Shown here one piece after another: positions 45,492 to 54,411 of a DNA stretch of 64,000 bases. Each line of letters starts with the position of its first letter. Position 1 is the stretch's first letter. The notes beneath the pieces were generated by a model, which worked only from the letters and a program-made list of their open reading frames with translations, had not been told where the DNA came from and ran no database searches. This DNA is from Arthrobacter roseus (GTDB lineage Bacteria > Actinomycetota > Actinomycetes > Actinomycetales > Micrococcaceae), in the NCBI RefSeq assembly GCF_016907875.1, contig NZ_JAFBCU010000001.1, positions 186,001-250,000 on the forward strand, read 5' to 3'. A program made the position numbers and the translations under genes.

Positions 45492-48242
45492 CTATTCGGC
45501 CTGAGCGGTGTTCGCGACGCCGTTGACGTCCAGCAACTGGTACTTATCGATGGCGGCAGCCGGCGTCGATGCATCGATTTCGCCGCGCCGTACCAGCATT
45601 TCAAGGGTACGCACCACTACAGACTGCGCGTCGATCTTGAAGAAGCGACGGGCTGCTGCACGGGTATCGGAGAACCCGAAGCCGTCCGCCCCCAGCGTCG
45701 CGAAGTCATTCGGAACAAACTGGCGTACCTGGTCCGGAACTGCCTTCATGTAGTCGGTTACGGCCACGATCGGCCCTTCGGCGCCTTCAAGCTGCTGGGC
45801 GATGAACGGCTGCCTGACATTCTCATTCGGACGAAGGAAAGCGTCCTCTTCGGCGTTGAGACCGTCGCGGCGAAGCTCGTTCCAGGACGTTACGGACCAG
45901 ACGTCAGCAGCAACTGACCAGTCCTCGGCGAGCAGCTTCTGGGCTTCGAGCGCCCACGGCACCGCAACACCTGAAGCAAGGATCTGCGCTTTTGGACCAT
46001 CGACGCCCTCAGCAGCAGCATTGAGCTTGTAGATGCCTTTGAGTACGCCCCCGACATCCAGATTCTCCGGAAGCGGCGGCTGAATAATCGGCTCGTTGTA
46101 CACCGTGAGGTAGTACATGACGTTACGTTCGTCGTCGGACTTTTCCGGGTCCTCCCCGTACATCCGCTCCAGGCCGTCCCGAACAATCAGACCCAGCTCG
46201 TAGCCGTACGCAGGATCATAGGAAACCACTGCGGGGTTGGTGGAGGCGAGGATGGGCGAGTGTCCGTCCGCGTGCTGGAGTCCTTCACCGGTGAGGGTGG
46301 TCCTTCCCGCCGTCGCGCCAATGACAAACCCACGCGTCATCTGGTCACCGGCGGCCCAGAAGGAATCGCCCGTGCGCTGGAATCCGAACATGGAGTAGAA
46401 CACGTAGACGGGGATCAACGGTTCACCGTGGGTGGCGTAGGACGTCCCGGCCGCCGTGAAGGCAGCCACGGATCCGGCCTCGTTGATGCCCGCGTGAATG
46501 ATCTGTCCCTGAGGAGATTCCTTGTACGCCAGGACCAGTTCGCGGTCCACGGAAAGGTAGTTCTGGCCGTGCGGGTTGTAGATCTTCGCGGTCGGGAAGA
46601 ACGCGTCGATGCCGAACGTGCGGGACTCATCCGGAACGATCGGCACAATGCGCTTGCCGAACTCCTTATCCCGCATCAGCTCCTTGAGCAGTCGCACAAA
46701 CGCCATGGTGGTGGCCGCCTGCTGCTTACCGGAACCTCGGTTCGCCACCTCATAAGCCTTATCCCCCGGCAGGGCCACTGGCGTGTGCTTGCTGCGGCGC
46801 TCTGGCACAGACCCACCGAGCGCCCGACGCCGGTCCATCATGTACTTGATCTCCGGCGCATCGGCACCAGGGTGGTAGTACGGCGGCAGGTACGGGTTCT
46901 TCTCCAGCTCCTCATCACTAATGGGAATCCGCAGGTAATCGCGGAATTCCTTGAGGTCATCCAGCGTGAGCTTCTTCATCTGGTGCGTTGCGTTACGGCC
47001 CTCAAAGTGGCTCCCCAGGCCGTAGCCCTTCACCGTCTTGGCGAGGATCACAGTGGGCTTTCCCTCGAACTCCGTGGCAGCCTTGTACGCAGCAAAAACC
47101 TTGTGATAATCGTGGCCACCGCGCTTGAGGTTCCAGATCTCCTGATCACTCATGTCCGCGACCATATCCTTGGTCTGAGGGGACTTTCCAAAGAAGTGAT
47201 CCCGAATAAAACCGCCGGATTCAGCCTTGTAGGTCTGGTAATCGCCGTCGGGCGTGGTGTTCATGATGTCCACCAGAGCGCCGTCCTTATCGCGCTCGAG
47301 CAGGTCATCCCACTCACGGCCCCAGACCACCTTGATGACATTCCAGCCCGCACCACGGAAGAACGCTTCGAGTTCCTGCATGATCTTGCCGTTACCGCGA
47401 ACCGGCCCATCGAGGCGCTGCAGGTTGCAGTTGATCACAAAGTTTAGATTGTCCAGGTTCTCATTCGCCGCCAGCTGCAGCAGTCCGCGGGACTCTGGTT
47501 CGTCCATTTCACCGTCGCCCAGGAACGCCCACACCTGCTGATCGGAGGTGTCTTTCAGACCACGGTCGTGCAAATAGCGGTTGGATTGGGCCTGGTAAAT
47601 GGCGTTCATGGGACCGATCCCCATGGAGACCGTGGGGAATTCCCAGAAGTCCGGCATAAGACGCGGATGCGGGTAAGACGAAAGGGCGTGGCCCTCGTGG
47701 GACTTTTCCTGCCGGAAGCCGTCGAGATCCTCTTCGGAGAGACGGCCTTCCATGAAGGCGCGGGCGTACATGCCTGGGGACGCGTGGCCCTGGTAGAACA
47801 CCTGGTCTCCGCCGCCGGCGTGGTCCTTACCGCGGAAGAAATGGTTGAACCCCACCTCATAGAGCGTTGCGGCGCCGGCGTAGGTGGAAATGTGCCCGCC
47901 AACGCCGACCTCGGGTCGCTGCGCGCGGTGCACCATGACCGCAGCGTTCCAACGCATCCAGGAACGGTACTTGCGCTCGATTTCCTCGTCCCCGGGGAAC
48001 TTTGGTTCCTGGTCGGTGGGGATGGTGTTGACGTAGTCGGTGGTAGTCACCATCGGCACGCCGACACTCTGCGCACCGGCACGCTGCAAGAGAGAACGCA
48101 TAATGTACTGCGCGCGTTCGGTGCCCTGCGCCTGAATCAGCTGATCCAGCGATTCAATCCACTCTGCTGTCTCTTCTGGATCGCCGTCCGGCAACTGCCC
48201 GGTGAGGGCGCTCAGAATGTCTGTTCCTTCAACTGCAACCAC
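45492..48242 (-). CDS. aceE: Pyruvate dehydrogenase E1 component, homodimeric type
   Basis: A 916-residue ThDP enzyme that decarboxylates pyruvate and passes the acetyl group to E2. The N-terminal part has YFQGHASPG-like [16 protein letters not shown], and the ThDP motif runs from [10 protein letters not shown] to [20 protein letters not shown]. The C-terminal domain has VPDESRTFG and the [14 protein letters not shown] loop. It is the AceE form used in actinobacteria. The GTG at 48242 is chosen because GGAAGAGG lies 7 bases upstream; a GTG seven codons earlier is possible. An IclR-type palindrome lies 57 bases before it. Confidence 0.95.
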   Translation of the reverse strand: MVAVEGTDILSALTGQLPDGDPEETAEWIESLDQLIQAQGTERAQYIMRSLLQRAGAQSVGVPMVTTTDYVNTIPTDQEPKFPGDEEIERKYRSWMRWNAAVMVHRAQRPEVGVGGHISTYAGAATLYEVGFNHFFRGKDHAGGGDQVFYQGHASPGMYARAFMEGRLSEEDLDGFRQEKSHEGHALSSYPHPRLMPDFWEFPTVSMGIGPMNAIYQAQSNRYLHDRGLKDTSDQQVWAFLGDGEMDEPESRGLLQLAANENLDNLNFVINCNLQRLDGPVRGNGKIMQELEAFFRGAGWNVIKVVWGREWDDLLERDKDGALVDIMNTTPDGDYQTYKAESGGFIRDHFFGKSPQTKDMVADMSDQEIWNLKRGGHDYHKVFAAYKAATEFEGKPTVILAKTVKGYGLGSHFEGRNATHQMKKLTLDDLKEFRDYLRIPISDEELEKNPYLPPYYHPGADAPEIKYMMDRRRALGGSVPERRSKHTPVALPGDKAYEVANRGSGKQQAATTMAFVRLLKELMRDKEFGKRIVPIVPDESRTFGIDAFFPTAKIYNPHGQNYLSVDRELVLAYKESPQGQIIHAGINEAGSVAAFTAAGTSYATHGEPLIPVYVFYSMFGFQRTGDSFWAAGDQMTRGFVIGATAGRTTLTGEGLQHADGHSPILASTNPAVVSYDPAYGYELGLIVRDGLERMYGEDPEKSDDERNVMYYLTVYNEPIIQPPLPENLDVGGVLKGIYKLNAAAEGVDGPKAQILASGVAVPWALEAQKLLAEDWSVAADVWSVTSWNELRRDGLNAEEDAFLRPNENVRQPFIAQQLEGAEGPIVAVTDYMKAVPDQVRQFVPNDFATLGADGFGFSDTRAAARRFFKIDAQSVVVRTLEMLVRRGEIDASTPAAAIDKYQLLDVNGVANTAQAE

Positions 48243-48298
48243 GCCAAACCTCTTCCACCCCACCGGTTGTGACCGGCAAGTCCATCCATCGTCTTGAA

Positions 48299-48313
48299 TT
48301 CCGTATTGCGGAA
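48299..48313. promoter_or_regulatory. Putative IclR operator before aceE
   Basis: TTCCGTATTGCGGAA, the best palindrome of the set (one unpaired centre and one mismatch pair). It lies between aceE and the divergent SDR gene, so it could affect both. Confidence 0.65.
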
Positions 48314-48387
48314 CATCTTTTCCATTAGACTAGATACAGTGAACTGCCACACTGCGCAGATGTCAATTGCGACGACAAGAGCCCGCC

Positions 48388-49146
48388 ATGACCCAACACT
48401 CACCGCAACGCACCGCCGTCGTGACCGGTGCTGGCTCCGGGATCGGCCGAGCCGTGACCCGCTCCTTCCTTGACGCGGGTTACACCGTCTTTCTGGCAGG
48501 GCGACGACGCGGCCCCCTCGAAGAGAGCGCGCAAAGACACCCCTCAGCGCACATAGTTCCAACAGACGTAACAAAGCCCGACGACGTCCAACGGCTCTTC
48601 CGAACCGTCCGCAACAAGGCTGGCCTGCTCAATGTCCTCTTCAACAACGCCGGCACGTTTGGACCCACCGGAGCCATCGACGAAATTTCTCCACGTGAGT
48701 GGGAAGACACCGTCGCCGTCAACCTTACCGGCTCCATGCTCTGCGCGGCCGCTGCCTTTCGGCTCATGAAGAGCCAAGAACCTCAGGGCGGCAGGATCAT
48801 CAATAACGGATCCATCTCCGCCCACTCCCCCAGGCCACTATCCGTCGCCTACACCACCACCAAGCACGCCATCACCGGGCTCACAAAATCTATTGAACTC
48901 GACGGCCGAGCCTTTGGCATCACCTGCGGACAGATCGACATCGGCAACGCCGCCACGGACATGATGAGCAACATTGGCTCGGGCTCCGGGGCGCTACAAG
49001 CCGATGGATCACGACGCACGGAACCGACATTCCCAGTTGAAGAAGCAGCGAACGCCGTCGTCTACATGGCAGGCCTCCCGACGTCGGCCTCTGTGGGGTC
49101 CCTGCTCATCACTGCCGCCGGCATGCCCTTCTGGGGACGCGGATAG
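48388..49146 (+). CDS. Short-chain dehydrogenase/reductase
   Basis: A 252-residue classical SDR: VVTGAGSGIGRAV cofactor motif near residue 15, FNNAGTF, the Ser in NNGSISAHSP and the catalytic YTTTKHAITGLTKS. It lacks the usual GG-xxx C-terminal cap but is complete. It reads away from aceE and shares the IclR-type site in between. Substrate unknown. No clear ribosome site precedes either ATG (48367 or 48388); the second is preferred because the family starts there. Confidence 0.85.
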   Translation: MTQHSPQRTAVVTGAGSGIGRAVTRSFLDAGYTVFLAGRRRGPLEESAQRHPSAHIVPTDVTKPDDVQRLFRTVRNKAGLLNVLFNNAGTFGPTGAIDEISPREWEDTVAVNLTGSMLCAAAAFRLMKSQEPQGGRIINNGSISAHSPRPLSVAYTTTKHAITGLTKSIELDGRAFGITCGQIDIGNAATDMMSNIGSGSGALQADGSRRTEPTFPVEEAANAVVYMAGLPTSASVGSLLITAAGMPFWGRG

Positions 49147-49164
49147 CCGGGGACATGCGAAAAT

Positions 49165-49566
49165 ATGGCCATGGCCCAGCGCATCCCCACCACCACGGCA
49201 GCCCTTAACGTCAGCGACCGGCAACAATTGGCGCGGGCGCTCAAGGAGAACGACGACGTCACTATCTTCGTCAACGGCACGGCCGTAAAACTTCCCCCCA
49301 CAGGGACCGCCGCCGTCGTCGACCTCATCAAGCGGCTGACTAAAGGCGACGCCGTCATGGTGTCCTCCGTGACGGAGATGTTGACCACTTCCCAGGCAGC
49401 CGAAGCCGCTGGCATCTCGCACACATACCTCCGAAATCTGACTAACGCCGGCGTCATTCCCGTTGAATATCGGGGGACGCATCGCCGGATCAGACTGACG
49501 GACATCACCAGCTGGCTCGATGAACAAAAAAGCGCAGACCATCACAACAGCGAAACCGCGCAGTAG
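49165..49566 (+). CDS. Excisionase-family DNA-binding protein (antitoxin-like)
   Basis: A 133-residue protein. The C-terminal half is an MerR/excisionase-like HTH (MLTTSQAAEAAGISHTYLRNLTNAGVIPVEYRGTHRRIRLTDITSWLDE). The N-terminal 70 residues, with DDVTIFVNGTAVKLPPTGTAAVVDLI, resemble the antitoxin-type first domain found with HTH_17 in actinobacteria. No toxin gene follows; the next gene is a small membrane protein. It lies in an apparent run of short genes behind the SDR. Confidence 0.75.
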   Translation: MAMAQRIPTTTAALNVSDRQQLARALKENDDVTIFVNGTAVKLPPTGTAAVVDLIKRLTKGDAVMVSSVTEMLTTSQAAEAAGISHTYLRNLTNAGVIPVEYRGTHRRIRLTDITSWLDEQKSADHHNSETAQ

Positions 49567-49575
49567 GCTTAAAGG

Positions 49576-49809
49576 ATGAATAAGACAGTCTGGATCCGGG
49601 TCCTTGTGCGCTCGGCTATCGGGCTGCTCACCGGCTATCTGGCCTACGTGGCCGCCGTCGCCATGGATCGCTCCGGAATGGCAGCCATCCTCATGGGAGT
49701 GGTTGTGGGAGTTGCCGTCACGCTTCTACTGGAAACCTGGCAAACAGACCGCCGGGCCAAAGCCCGCAAACGGAACACCGAGCCCCAGGCGAACGACCCG
49801 AAGCCTTAG
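49576..49809 (+). CDS. Small two-helix membrane protein
   Basis: A 77-residue protein with two hydrophobic helices (VRSAIGLLTGYLAYVAAVAMD and MAAILMGVVVGVAVTLLLETW) and a basic tail (RRAKARKRNTEPQ). It starts 10 bases after the HTH gene stop, so probably cotranscribed. The stop overlaps the end of the convergent PucR gene by 4 bases. Function unknown. Confidence 0.65.
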   Translation: MNKTVWIRVLVRSAIGLLTGYLAYVAAVAMDRSGMAAILMGVVVGVAVTLLLETWQTDRRAKARKRNTEPQANDPKP

Positions 49810-51029
49810 ATCCGGGGACGTTCAGCCCAGCGCGCCGTCTTCAGCGCCACGTGCAGTTCAAGCCGTGCGACACCGACCATCGGGTCCGCTCCGATGATCG
49901 AACGAACCCTAGCCAACCGGTTGTACAGCGTGCTCCGGTGCAGATGCAGCACGTCGGCAACATCCTGGACGGAACCACTGTGGTCATACAGCAGCTCCAG
50001 CAGCGGCCTCAGCTCGCGAGCCGGATCCCCCGCACTCAGCTCGCGAAACCGGGTTGAGCGAGGACCCGAAGGGCCAGCAGCCTCAGCGGCAAAATGCTGG
50101 TAAACACCTAGGTTGCAGTATTCCGACACCCGGGCAAGCTGGGGGTCTACGGCGGCGGCCTGTACAGCTTGTCTTGCCTGCCGACATGCATCAGGCAGCC
50201 CGCCAACGTCGTTGAAGGGTTCACTGAGACCGAGGATGACAGGGGCCGCCTTTCGTCCGGACCGCTTATCCAGCTCCTCTCGGTAACCACGCTGGACGCG
50301 GATGAACTCCTGCTCTGCCACGAGGCCTCGAAAAAGGACGACGGCATGCGTCTCACGTCCTGCGCTGAACGACGCAGCATCGTGGCCGACCGTTGCGTGC
50401 AGAGCGGCCGTTCGATGCGCCAGGAGACTAGCCTGCGGATCTTCGGTAGGCTCCATCCCCTGCTCATATTCCAAGAGAACGCCAAGGCGCCACGGACCGC
50501 GGTGCTGCACCACCGGCCAGTGAGCCACCTCCTGCTGGGCCTCCTCATTTCCCGAACACGCTGCCAGGAACCCGGACTCCAACTGTCGTCGCTGTTCCGA
50601 GGCCGCCGTATTCGAATCAAGGAGTAGCTCGACCAGCAGGTCCAGTTCGCCTCGCACAGCCGGCAGGCGTTCGAGAATCGCAGCGGCAGCCAGCTCCTCA
50701 GGATCCTGCTGAACCCAGAGGTAACCCACTCTGAATCCCCTCACGAGCAGTGGGACACAGACTCGTCCCAACATGCCGAGCTCCTCGTTGGCCGGCACTA
50801 CCACCGGACGGACCGCCGTCGAGATGCCGTGTTGCAATTGCCAGCGGCCCACGTCCTCCGGCACGCGTTTGCTCAGCAGAAAATTTACGCGCACCTTATC
50901 GGCAGCATTCCGGTGGCTGCCGTAGGAAAGCAGCACGCCGTCGAGGTCTTCCAACGATAATCCGCGGTCAAGTCCCTCCGCGATGCGTTCCACGCACTGG
51001 TCCACTTCCAGCGATTTCATGGAAGTCAC
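49806..51029 (-). CDS. PucR/CdaR-type regulator, probably of ald
   Basis: A 407-residue regulator. The N-terminal and middle parts are a ligand-sensing and GGDEF-like CdaR region, and the C-terminus has the HTH_30 domain (LLELLYDHSGSVQDVADVLHLHRSTLYNRLARVRSIIG). It reads divergently from alanine dehydrogenase with a perfect palindrome between them, the arrangement described for AdeR/AldR-type activators of ald. It is therefore probably an alanine-responsive activator rather than a purine regulator, despite the family name. Confidence 0.85.
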   Translation of the reverse strand: MTSMKSLEVDQCVERIAEGLDRGLSLEDLDGVLLSYGSHRNAADKVRVNFLLSKRVPEDVGRWQLQHGISTAVRPVVVPANEELGMLGRVCVPLLVRGFRVGYLWVQQDPEELAAAAILERLPAVRGELDLLVELLLDSNTAASEQRRQLESGFLAACSGNEEAQQEVAHWPVVQHRGPWRLGVLLEYEQGMEPTEDPQASLLAHRTAALHATVGHDAASFSAGRETHAVVLFRGLVAEQEFIRVQRGYREELDKRSGRKAAPVILGLSEPFNDVGGLPDACRQARQAVQAAAVDPQLARVSEYCNLGVYQHFAAEAAGPSGPRSTRFRELSAGDPARELRPLLELLYDHSGSVQDVADVLHLHRSTLYNRLARVRSIIGADPMVGVARLELHVALKTARWAERPRI

Positions 51030-51072
51030 GATACCGGTGAAACAACATTAAGCGACAATTGACGCCGCTTCC

Positions 51073-51088
51073 TTCGACAGTTGTCGAA
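51073..51088. promoter_or_regulatory. Palindrome in the pucR-ald promoter
   Basis: TTCGACAGTTGTCGAA has perfect 7-base arms. A weaker related dyad (GCGACAATTGACGC) lies at about 51051-51064. These are likely binding sites for the divergent PucR-type regulator. Confidence 0.65.
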
Positions 51089-51206
51089 AGGTGCTTGCCA
51101 TGCCGCGCTGAACCGGGTCCAGACCACTGGCTCACCGCAGGTTTTACGGCTCCACGCCCTTGACGCAGAACCTATTCTTAACACAGTCCCCACCCCGGCC
51201 ACAGCA

Positions 51207-52331
51207 ATGGAGCAGACCGTGATCATCGGCGTCCCCCAAGAAGTTAAGAACAACGAATTCCGTGTAGCGATAACAGCTTCAGGAGTGCACGAATTTGTCG
51301 CCAATGGACACACAGTCCTGATTCAGGCCTCTGCTGGCAAGGGCTCCAACATCACTGACGCCGAATACACGAACGCTGGCGCAACGATCGTGGACACCGC
51401 GGACGAGCTGTGGTCCCGCTCAGACATGGTCATGAAGGTCAAAGAACCCGTTGCTTCGGAGTACCACCACTTCCGCAAGGGACTCATCCTCTTCACCTAC
51501 CTGCACCTCGCCGCAGAAGCGGAGCTGACCCACGAACTCGTGAAGTCCGGCGTCACCGCAATCGCCTACGAAACCGTTCAGGACGGGCGCGCCCTGCCAC
51601 TGCTAGCCCCCATGTCCGAAGTAGCTGGCAGGCTTTCGGTCCAAATGGGCGCGCAGGTCATGATGGCATCCGGTGGCGGTCCCGGCCTCCTCCTGGGTGG
51701 CGTTCCCGGTGTTCGGCCCGCCAAAGTCGTCGTACTTGGTGCCGGTGTTGCTGGAACCAACGCGACGGCGATGGCCGTTGGTACCGGCGCGGAAGTGACG
51801 CTCCTGGACATCAACATCAACCGTCTCCGCGAGATCGATGCGATCTATGCCGGGCGCGTGAAGACCGTTGCGTCCAACAAGCTAGAGATCGAACGGTCCG
51901 TTCTTGATGCGGATCTGGTGATCGGCTCCGTCCTCATCCCCGGAGCGAAGGCCCCCAAACTCGTTACCAACGAGCTGGTATCCCAGATGAAGCCCGGTTC
52001 AGTGCTCGTGGATATTGCCGTGGACCAGGGCGGCTGCTTTGAGAACTCACACGCAACCACCCACCAGGACCCCACGTTCGCCGTCCACAACTCCCTGTTC
52101 TACTGTGTGGCGAACATGCCAGGCGCTGTCCCGAATACCTCAACGTACGCCCTGACCAACGTCACTCTGCGCTACGCGGTGCTTCTGGCTAACAAGGGCG
52201 TCAAGGCTGCCCTCGACAGTAACCCCGCACTGGCTCTTGGTCTCAACGTGGCCGCAGGCAAGGTGCCCAACCGCTCGGTCTCCGAGGCCCACGATCTTGA
52301 GCTCACCGAGGACTGGCGAACACTGGTCTAA
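51207..52331 (+). CDS. ald: Alanine dehydrogenase
   Basis: A 374-residue NAD enzyme interconverting L-alanine and pyruvate plus ammonia. Features are IIGVPQEVKNNEFRVAITASG at the N-terminus, the active-site Lys in MVMKVKEP, His in YLHLAAE, Rossmann VVLGAGVAGTNATAMA and the signature PGSVLVDIAVDQGG. The start at 51207 (MEQTVIIG) is one residue group longer than usual, and GTG at 51219 is an alternative; neither has a strong ribosome site. Confidence 0.95.
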   Translation: MEQTVIIGVPQEVKNNEFRVAITASGVHEFVANGHTVLIQASAGKGSNITDAEYTNAGATIVDTADELWSRSDMVMKVKEPVASEYHHFRKGLILFTYLHLAAEAELTHELVKSGVTAIAYETVQDGRALPLLAPMSEVAGRLSVQMGAQVMMASGGGPGLLLGGVPGVRPAKVVVLGAGVAGTNATAMAVGTGAEVTLLDININRLREIDAIYAGRVKTVASNKLEIERSVLDADLVIGSVLIPGAKAPKLVTNELVSQMKPGSVLVDIAVDQGGCFENSHATTHQDPTFAVHNSLFYCVANMPGAVPNTSTYALTNVTLRYAVLLANKGVKAALDSNPALALGLNVAAGKVPNRSVSEAHDLELTEDWRTLV

Positions 52332-52345
52332 CGATGGTCTAGCGG

Positions 52346-52365
52346 CGGCGGTTACCAAACCGCCG
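52346..52365. terminator. Hairpin after ald
   Basis: CGGCGGTT pairs with AACCGCCG around a 4-base loop, 15 bases after the ald stop. There is no T run, so it may only partly terminate. Confidence 0.4.
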
Positions 52366-52448
52366 TCGAACTGACATCGAATCGGCATGGATTTGCGCGT
52401 TCAGTAGGCCTACGCCCGTGGCAACGTCCACTGAGCCAGGAGGCCGTC

Positions 52449-53090
52449 ATGCGATCCGGACTGTTACCCCCAGCGGCAGCGGCGGTGTTGGTATTGACCA
52501 GCTGCACCGCGGCCGATGATTACACGACGGGCCCTCCCTCCAGCCCCGATACACAGCCACCAACAATGGCGTCGTCCGCTTCTGCAGACGGAGGTGCGTC
52601 GTCGTCGGGTGCTGCTATGCCATCTGCATCATCAGCGGCGCCGCGTTCACCGTCGGGTTCGGCCTCGCCGTCAGCATCGGCCACGACAGCGCCGTTGACC
52701 CTCTATTACGTGGCCACGGGTGACGACGGTGCCAGCGGAGCAAAAATTGGATGCGGTGACAGCTTGGTCGCCACCTATACGGAGCCTGTGACATTCACAA
52801 ATCAGCTCCGGACAAGTATGGAACGACTTCTCGCCGATGATGACCAGTTCTTGGGTCAATCGGGCCTACTGAACGCCCTGTATATGTCCGACCTTGACTT
52901 CGTCGCGGGGACGGTGGATGGCGAGGTCGCTACGGTAGAACTCACCGGGCAGGTCGCTCTTGGTGGCACCTGCGATGGTCCTCGAGTTTCGGAGCAATTA
53001 CATCAGACGGCAGAAACTGCCACTGGGGCTGGAAGCTCAGCTGTCCTCGTTGACGGAGTTTCGTTGGAGGAGCTCATCAGCCAGAAATGA
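52449..53090 (+). CDS. Lipoprotein with GerMN-like domain
   Basis: A 213-residue exported lipoprotein. The signal peptide ends LVLTSC with the lipobox Cys at 19. A linker of about 60 residues, rich in Ser, Ala and Pro, follows. The C-terminal 130 residues (LTLYYVATGDDGASGAKIGCGDSLV, then LLNALYMSDLDFVAGTVDGEVATVELTG) resemble the GerMN or LpqB-type beta domain. It is probably anchored in the outer leaflet of the cytoplasmic membrane. No functional partner nearby. Confidence 0.8.
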   Translation: MRSGLLPPAAAAVLVLTSCTAADDYTTGPPSSPDTQPPTMASSASADGGASSSGAAMPSASSAAPRSPSGSASPSASATTAPLTLYYVATGDDGASGAKIGCGDSLVATYTEPVTFTNQLRTSMERLLADDDQFLGQSGLLNALYMSDLDFVAGTVDGEVATVELTGQVALGGTCDGPRVSEQLHQTAETATGAGSSAVLVDGVSLEELISQK

Positions 53091-53120
53091 GTGCACGTCT
53101 TTGCTGGTCCAGGGTGTGTC

Positions 53121-53312
53121 TTAGTGCCAGAGCTGGTCTGCCCAAGCGGCGTCACGAAGGTAGTCCCGCGCGGGACCAAGGTTCCACAACTCTCCGCACG
53201 AGTCGAGGAAGCCCATTCCGCGCATATCCTCAACGAGATCGGTGGAGCATCCCAGCGCTTCACTGAGATCCTGTGTGCTATCGGCCCTGATGACCTCGTC
53301 CTTGGTAGCCAT
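53121..53312 (-). CDS. Small acidic protein coupled to the LanB-C-like gene
   Basis: A 63-residue protein (MATKDEVIRADSTQDLSEAL at the start, DYLRDAAWADQLWH at the end) with two Cys, four Trp and many acids. GGAGGAA lies 8-9 bases before 53312, which decides this start; an upstream ATG at 53351 would overlap the preceding gene by 4 bases. No family recognised. As the last gene of the repeat-peptide operon it could be a second precursor, an immunity peptide or a partner of the SpaB_C protein. An ordinary helix-rich adaptor is equally possible. Confidence 0.6.
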   Translation of the reverse strand: MATKDEVIRADSTQDLSEALGCSTDLVEDMRGMGFLDSCGELWNLGPARDYLRDAAWADQLWH

Positions 53313-53347
53313 GGGTGCTATTCCTCCATTTACTGCTGCCTCGGCGG

Positions 53348-54310
53348 TCATGAGTGTCGCTTCGATCGGGGTAGTGGTTCAAAGTCTGGGCCCCACGTGC
53401 GGGCGTAGAGTCCTAGAGCAGCTTCTTCGCGGGACGAGAAGCCGAGTCGATTGAGAAGCATATGGGCCTGATAGACGGTCAGGTGCTGGGCACTGCGGCT
53501 GACGCGCGCCTTGTCCGCCTTATAAAGGTAGGTATCGAGTGCACGGAACCAGCGACGTCGCCAGTTGTGAACGGCAGATTCTGCCGCAGTTGCCGCCATG
53601 AGCGAATGCATAGGCGAAAGTTTCGCGTCAATCTGAGCTGTCATGGCTTCGCGGACACTGGTGGCCCGGGGCCCAAAATTGGCAGTACATGTTTTGAGAT
53701 GGCTGTCCCAGTAGTAGTCCCAGGAGAGCCGACGTCGGTCTTGCCAGTTCGAGGAGCGCGGACCCTTCATCATGCTTCGAGCCGAGTCGAACAACAGCAG
53801 CGAGGCAAGTGCGGACCGGCTCTGAGTTTTGCTGTAACGCTGGGTAGCCCAAGCACAGAGCTCGGAGGAAAGTTCGAAGGCTTCCTCGGCGAGCTGCAAC
53901 CCTTCGACGCCGCCGTAGGTGACGAGCTCTGCTTCCAACTGCGGATCGGCGTTGCTGAAGGATGAGAATGATCGGTCACTGGCAGGTGATGACAGGTGCT
54001 GTTTGGTGGTCAGTTGAGGCAAGACACCGGCAGCTTGGGCCAGCAATGACCGCTGGATCAGTTGCAGCCGGTCGATGGTTGGCTGTGGAGCGAGGATACG
54101 CATGCGCACCTGCCCTGAGGATGGGTCGTCGCAGCGGGTATAAAACCAGCGCTTCGCGCCCAGGACTCTGGCCTGCGCCGCCAGCGGGGTAACCAGGTCT
54201 GCGATGATGCCGTCCGCTACATCGAAGCCTCCGGTCATAACGGAGAAATGCCACCATTGGTCGCTAGCAACTGTCCGCGAGGCGGGTCGAACCGCTATCA
54301 GCTGACTCAT
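53348..54310 (-). CDS. Stand-alone LanB C-terminal (thiopeptide-type) protein
   Basis: A 320-residue protein matching the lantibiotic dehydratase C-terminal / thiopeptide-type biosynthesis domain (SpaB_C, PF14028). Features are QWWHFSVMTGGF, WFYTRCDDPSSGQVRMRI near the N-terminus, YGGVEGLQLAEEAFELSSEL in the middle and VYQAHMLLNRLGFSSREEAALGLYARTW at the end. In full LanB enzymes this domain eliminates glutamate to make dehydroamino acids; stand-alone members act as elimination or [4+2] enzymes in thiopeptide pathways. No glutamylation (Lant_dehydr_N) gene is present here. It follows the repeat peptide by 102 bases and has a GGAAGGAG ribosome site. Confidence 0.85.
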   Translation of the reverse strand: MSQLIAVRPASRTVASDQWWHFSVMTGGFDVADGIIADLVTPLAAQARVLGAKRWFYTRCDDPSSGQVRMRILAPQPTIDRLQLIQRSLLAQAAGVLPQLTTKQHLSSPASDRSFSSFSNADPQLEAELVTYGGVEGLQLAEEAFELSSELCAWATQRYSKTQSRSALASLLLFDSARSMMKGPRSSNWQDRRRLSWDYYWDSHLKTCTANFGPRATSVREAMTAQIDAKLSPMHSLMAATAAESAVHNWRRRWFRALDTYLYKADKARVSRSAQHLTVYQAHMLLNRLGFSSREEAALGLYARTWGPDFEPLPRSKRHS

Positions 54311-54411
54311 GGAATGTCTCCTTCCGGATCAAATGGTTAGCCCCGCTGGGGCGAGTTTATTGGTGGTTGCCAAGGTGTTGGAATGATGGCAACCGGGAGA
54401 GCATGTTCTCC

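Noticed and set aside
46260-47447. 395-codon plus-strand frame inside aceE
   Set aside because: Antisense shadow of a strongly conserved pyruvate dehydrogenase gene.
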